This document shows positions 39,234 through 41,305 of a stretch of DNA of 41,305 nt, in pieces. Location: positions 1-41,305 of the forward strand of contig CBDUYN010000085.1 in assembly GCA_965371445.1 (NCBI GenBank), in the 5' to 3' direction. A program made the position numbers and the translations under genes. Source of the stretch: DASWIG01 sp965371445 (GTDB taxonomy: Bacteria > Acidobacteriota > Thermoanaerobaculia > Multivoradales > J023). Each line of letters starts with the position of its first letter. Positions within the stretch are counted from its first letter, which is position 1. The notes under the pieces are model-generated. The model did not search any database. It saw only the letters and a list, made by a program, of their open reading frames with translations, and had not been told where the DNA came from.

Positions 39234-41305
39234 ATGCAACCCAGGAAAGACCTACTTCACCCCTCCGCGTTTGTGGCGTTTTCGATCGTCCTGCTGCTCG
39301 CCTCGTCCGTCTTCGCCGACGGCGGCGTGACCTTCCACGACATTGCCCGCGGCACGGATCCGGTGCTCTCGGGCTACCACCGCACCGAGTCGGCGACAGC
39401 GCCGCTCTACCAGGAGTTCACCGAACGGCCCGCCTTCACCTTCTTCGAGCTGGAAGACACCCCCAACAAATGGCGCGGCGCGCCGGGAGTGGCACTTCTG
39501 GACTACGACCGTGACGGCGATCTCGACCTCTACGTAACCAATGGTCCGGGCTCCGACAACAGCCTGTTCCACAACCAGCTGCGGGAGAGTGGCGAGCTCT
39601 CCTTCGTCGACGTCGCCGTCGAAGCCGGGGTGGCGGCCCAGGCCCAGGACAGCTCGGGCGTCTGCTTCGGCGACTTCGACAACGACGGCGACCCGGACCT
39701 CCTGGTGTTGAGTCCCTTCGACCCTCACCGCCTGTTCGAGAACGACGGCGACGGCACCTTCACCGACATCTCGGCGGCGAGCGGCATTCACAACGACGAG
39801 GGCCGCACGGCCGTCGGCTGTTCGTTCGGCGACGTCGACGGCGACGGCCGGCTCGACGTGGCGCTGGCCAACAACAACCTCGACTGGACCAACCTCATCG
39901 GCATCGGGCCAACGAATCCGCTCGCCGCCTGGCACAACCAGCTCTTCAAAAACCTCGGCGGTAACGTCTTCGAGGACGTGAGCGCCGCCTCGGGGATCGA
40001 ATCACTCGACGGCTGGCCCGCCGGCGGGGCGTCGGTCACCTGGGCGGTCGCGCTGGTCGACATGGACCTCGACGGCGACGTCGATCTCGTTCAGGCCGAC
40101 GACTCGGCCTTCCTCCACCTCTTCGAGAACGACGGCAGCGGGCACTTCACCGACATCGCGGAGGAAAAGGGGGTGCTGCGTCTGGGCAACTGGATGGGGC
40201 TCTCCTTTGGCGACCTCGACGGCGACGGGGACCTCGACTTCTTCGGCTCCAACGTCGGCGACTGGAACGTCACTCTGCTCACCCCCCTGGATCCGGTCTA
40301 CGCCGACTTCGTGAGCTACGAGCTCGGCGACCGGGCGTCGCGCTGGTTCCTGGGCTCGCCCGGCGGTACCTTCACCGATCCGGGTGTCGGCGGCATGGTG
40401 GCGACGGCTTTTGCCTTCGGCACCTCGATGGCCGACTACGACAACGACGCCGACACCGACATCGTGTTCTACGGCGGGCTCGCCTTCCCGCCGATGGTCG
40501 TCGCCGACAACCCCGGCACCATCGCGCAGAACGACGGCGCGGCCAACTTCGTCTACGACCTCGAGGCCCTGGCGGGTTCGACCGACCACCGCCGCCGGGT
40601 GGTCGATGGCCTGGCGCTGGGCGACCTCGACGACAACGGTTTCGTCGACATCGTCAGCGTCTCGGGCCTCGATGTCCAGGAGTCGATCCCCATCGCGACC
40701 TACAACGTGCGCTGGGGCTCAGCGCTGGACGGTATCGCCGCCTACCAGCCGCTCTGGGTGCCGACCGAGACCCCGCTGGTGTGGGCCTACTCGGGCGCCC
40801 CGCTAAACGCCGACGGTACGCTGTCGGTGGAGATCTCCGACGCCAGGAACGGCAACGGCTGGGCCAAGGTGCGGCTGCTCGGCACCGTCGGCATCACCAC
40901 CGGCGGGCGGGTCAACCGTGACGGCATCGGCGCGGTGGTGAGCGTGCACACCGCCAGCGGCAAGAAGACGATGCGGCCGGTCACAGGTGGCTCGAGCTAC
41001 GCCTCGCAGGACAGCCTGGAGCTCGGCTTCGGGATGGGCGAGGCGCAGCTCGCCCGAGTCGAGGTGCTCTGGCCCGCCGGGGTGCGCAACCGTTTCTACG
41101 ACGTACATCCGGGTGAGCGGCTTGTGTTGCCGGAGATCCCCTGCAGCTTCGCAGACGAATGGGAGTCGATCTTGTCGTACATCTCCTGCGTGAGCGGCGC
41201 GCTCAACGAGCTCGAGGTGGCGGGCGTCGTCGATCCTCCGCACTCGGCGCGGCTTTTCGAAGGCGCGATGCGCGCCTATCTCGACGAGAACGTCCCTCCC
41301 TCTCA
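39234..41305 (+). CDS. CRTAC1 family FG-GAP/VCBS repeat protein with ASPIC/UnbV domain (runs off window)
   Basis: An open frame of about 690 codons with no stop before the edge. Signal peptide: FVAFSIVLLLASSVFA. Repeated calcium-binding FG-GAP loops follow, for example LLDYDRDGDLDLYVTN, GDFDNDGDPDLLVL, GDVDGDGRLDVALA, DMDLDGDVDLVQAD and GDLDGDGDLDFFGS. An ASPIC/UnbV domain comes after them (GRVNRDGIGAVVSVHTASGK, QDSLELGFGMGEAQLARVEV). The start at 39234 is 6 bases after AAGGA; an ATG at 39228 abuts it and is less likely. It is an extracellular or surface beta-propeller protein of unknown ligand. The gap of 153 bases before it shows no clear promoter. Confidence 0.9.
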   Translation, partial: MQPRKDLLHPSAFVAFSIVLLLASSVFADGGVTFHDIARGTDPVLSGYHRTESATAPLYQEFTERPAFTFFELEDTPNKWRGAPGVALLDYDRDGDLDLYVTNGPGSDNSLFHNQLRESGELSFVDVAVEAGVAAQAQDSSGVCFGDFDNDGDPDLLVLSPFDPHRLFENDGDGTFTDISAASGIHNDEGRTAVGCSFGDVDGDGRLDVALANNNLDWTNLIGIGPTNPLAAWHNQLFKNLGGNVFEDVSAASGIESLDGWPAGGASVTWAVALVDMDLDGDVDLVQADDSAFLHLFENDGSGHFTDIAEEKGVLRLGNWMGLSFGDLDGDGDLDFFGSNVGDWNVTLLTPLDPVYADFVSYELGDRASRWFLGSPGGTFTDPGVGGMVATAFAFGTSMADYDNDADTDIVFYGGLAFPPMVVADNPGTIAQNDGAANFVYDLEALAGSTDHRRRVVDGLALGDLDDNGFVDIVSVSGLDVQESIPIATYNVRWGSALDGIAAYQPLWVPTETPLVWAYSGAPLNADGTLSVEISDARNGNGWAKVRLLGTVGITTGGRVNRDGIGAVVSVHTASGKKTMRPVTGGSSYASQDSLELGFGMGEAQLARVEVLWPAGVRNRFYDVHPGERLVLPEIPCSFADEWESILSYISCVSGALNELEVAGVVDPPHSARLFEGAMRAYLDENVPPS

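Overview
The window reads as a chromosomal segment of a high-GC Gram-negative bacterium. Supporting this are an RND pump, a lipoprotein membrane-fusion adaptor, a Wzm-type polysaccharide exporter, secreted TolB/tricorn-like proteins and clear Shine-Dalgarno sites. The mix of tricorn-like S41 protease, CRTAC1 (FG-GAP plus ASPIC/UnbV) protein, many Uma2 genes, many toxin-antitoxin pairs and a TOMM-type halogenase fits Acidobacteriota (Thermoanaerobaculia-like) best. That placement is an inference from gene content only. No rRNA, tRNA or CRISPR array was recognised.

Layout. 1-6.8 kb: a minus-strand operon (ABC ATPase, ABC-2 permease, lipoprotein adaptor, ABC-2 permease fused to a degenerate M1-like domain, start of an RND pump) with a good sigma70-like promoter. 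6.9-9.6 kb: a Uma2 gene, a DUF4143 ATPase with a perfect 39-bp palindrome at its start, and moaD-moaE. A 73-bp copy of the moaE 3' end flanks the ATPase on its other side. 9.7-13.5 kb: a shortened cytidylate-kinase-like gene, a TolB-like protein, an OLD/AAA-type ATPase and a yefM-yoeB toxin-antitoxin pair. 13.6-19.5 kb: housekeeping genes (glycosyltransferase, Wzm-like permease, pcnB-like polymerase, hydrolase-OsmC fusion, metX). 19.6-22 kb: a flavin-dependent halogenase fused to a TOMM/SagC-like E1 domain, an orphan candidate RiPP tailoring enzyme.

22-32.7 kb is the accessory part. It holds a broken Uma2 gene, a REP-like inverted pair, a Uma2 gene with a coiled-coil tail, fhs and a DUF4442 gene. 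These are followed by two adjacent tandem-repeat arrays (42-bp and about 32-bp periods), a helical protein of unknown function and two TPR proteins, one preceded by a 38-residue hydrophobic peptide gene. Two converging toxin-antitoxin operons have collapsed into each other so that both PIN toxins are reduced to stubs. A proteasome-beta-like Ntn hydrolase with exact Thr1/Asp17/Lys33 spacing and an intact Phd/RelE pair complete this part.

32.7-41.3 kb: a tricorn-like protease, then an AAA ATPase plus DUF4276 pair. The DUF4276 frame runs straight into region 4 of an ECF sigma factor, and its anti-sigma gene and a YbjQ-like gene follow with ATGA overlaps. This looks like a defence-type ATPase/Toprim module that landed in, and replaced the front half of, a sigma/anti-sigma operon. 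A CRTAC1 family protein runs off the end. The two best candidates for something undescribed are the DUF4276-sigma4 chimera (36480-39080) and the E1-like/halogenase fusion (19591-21978).
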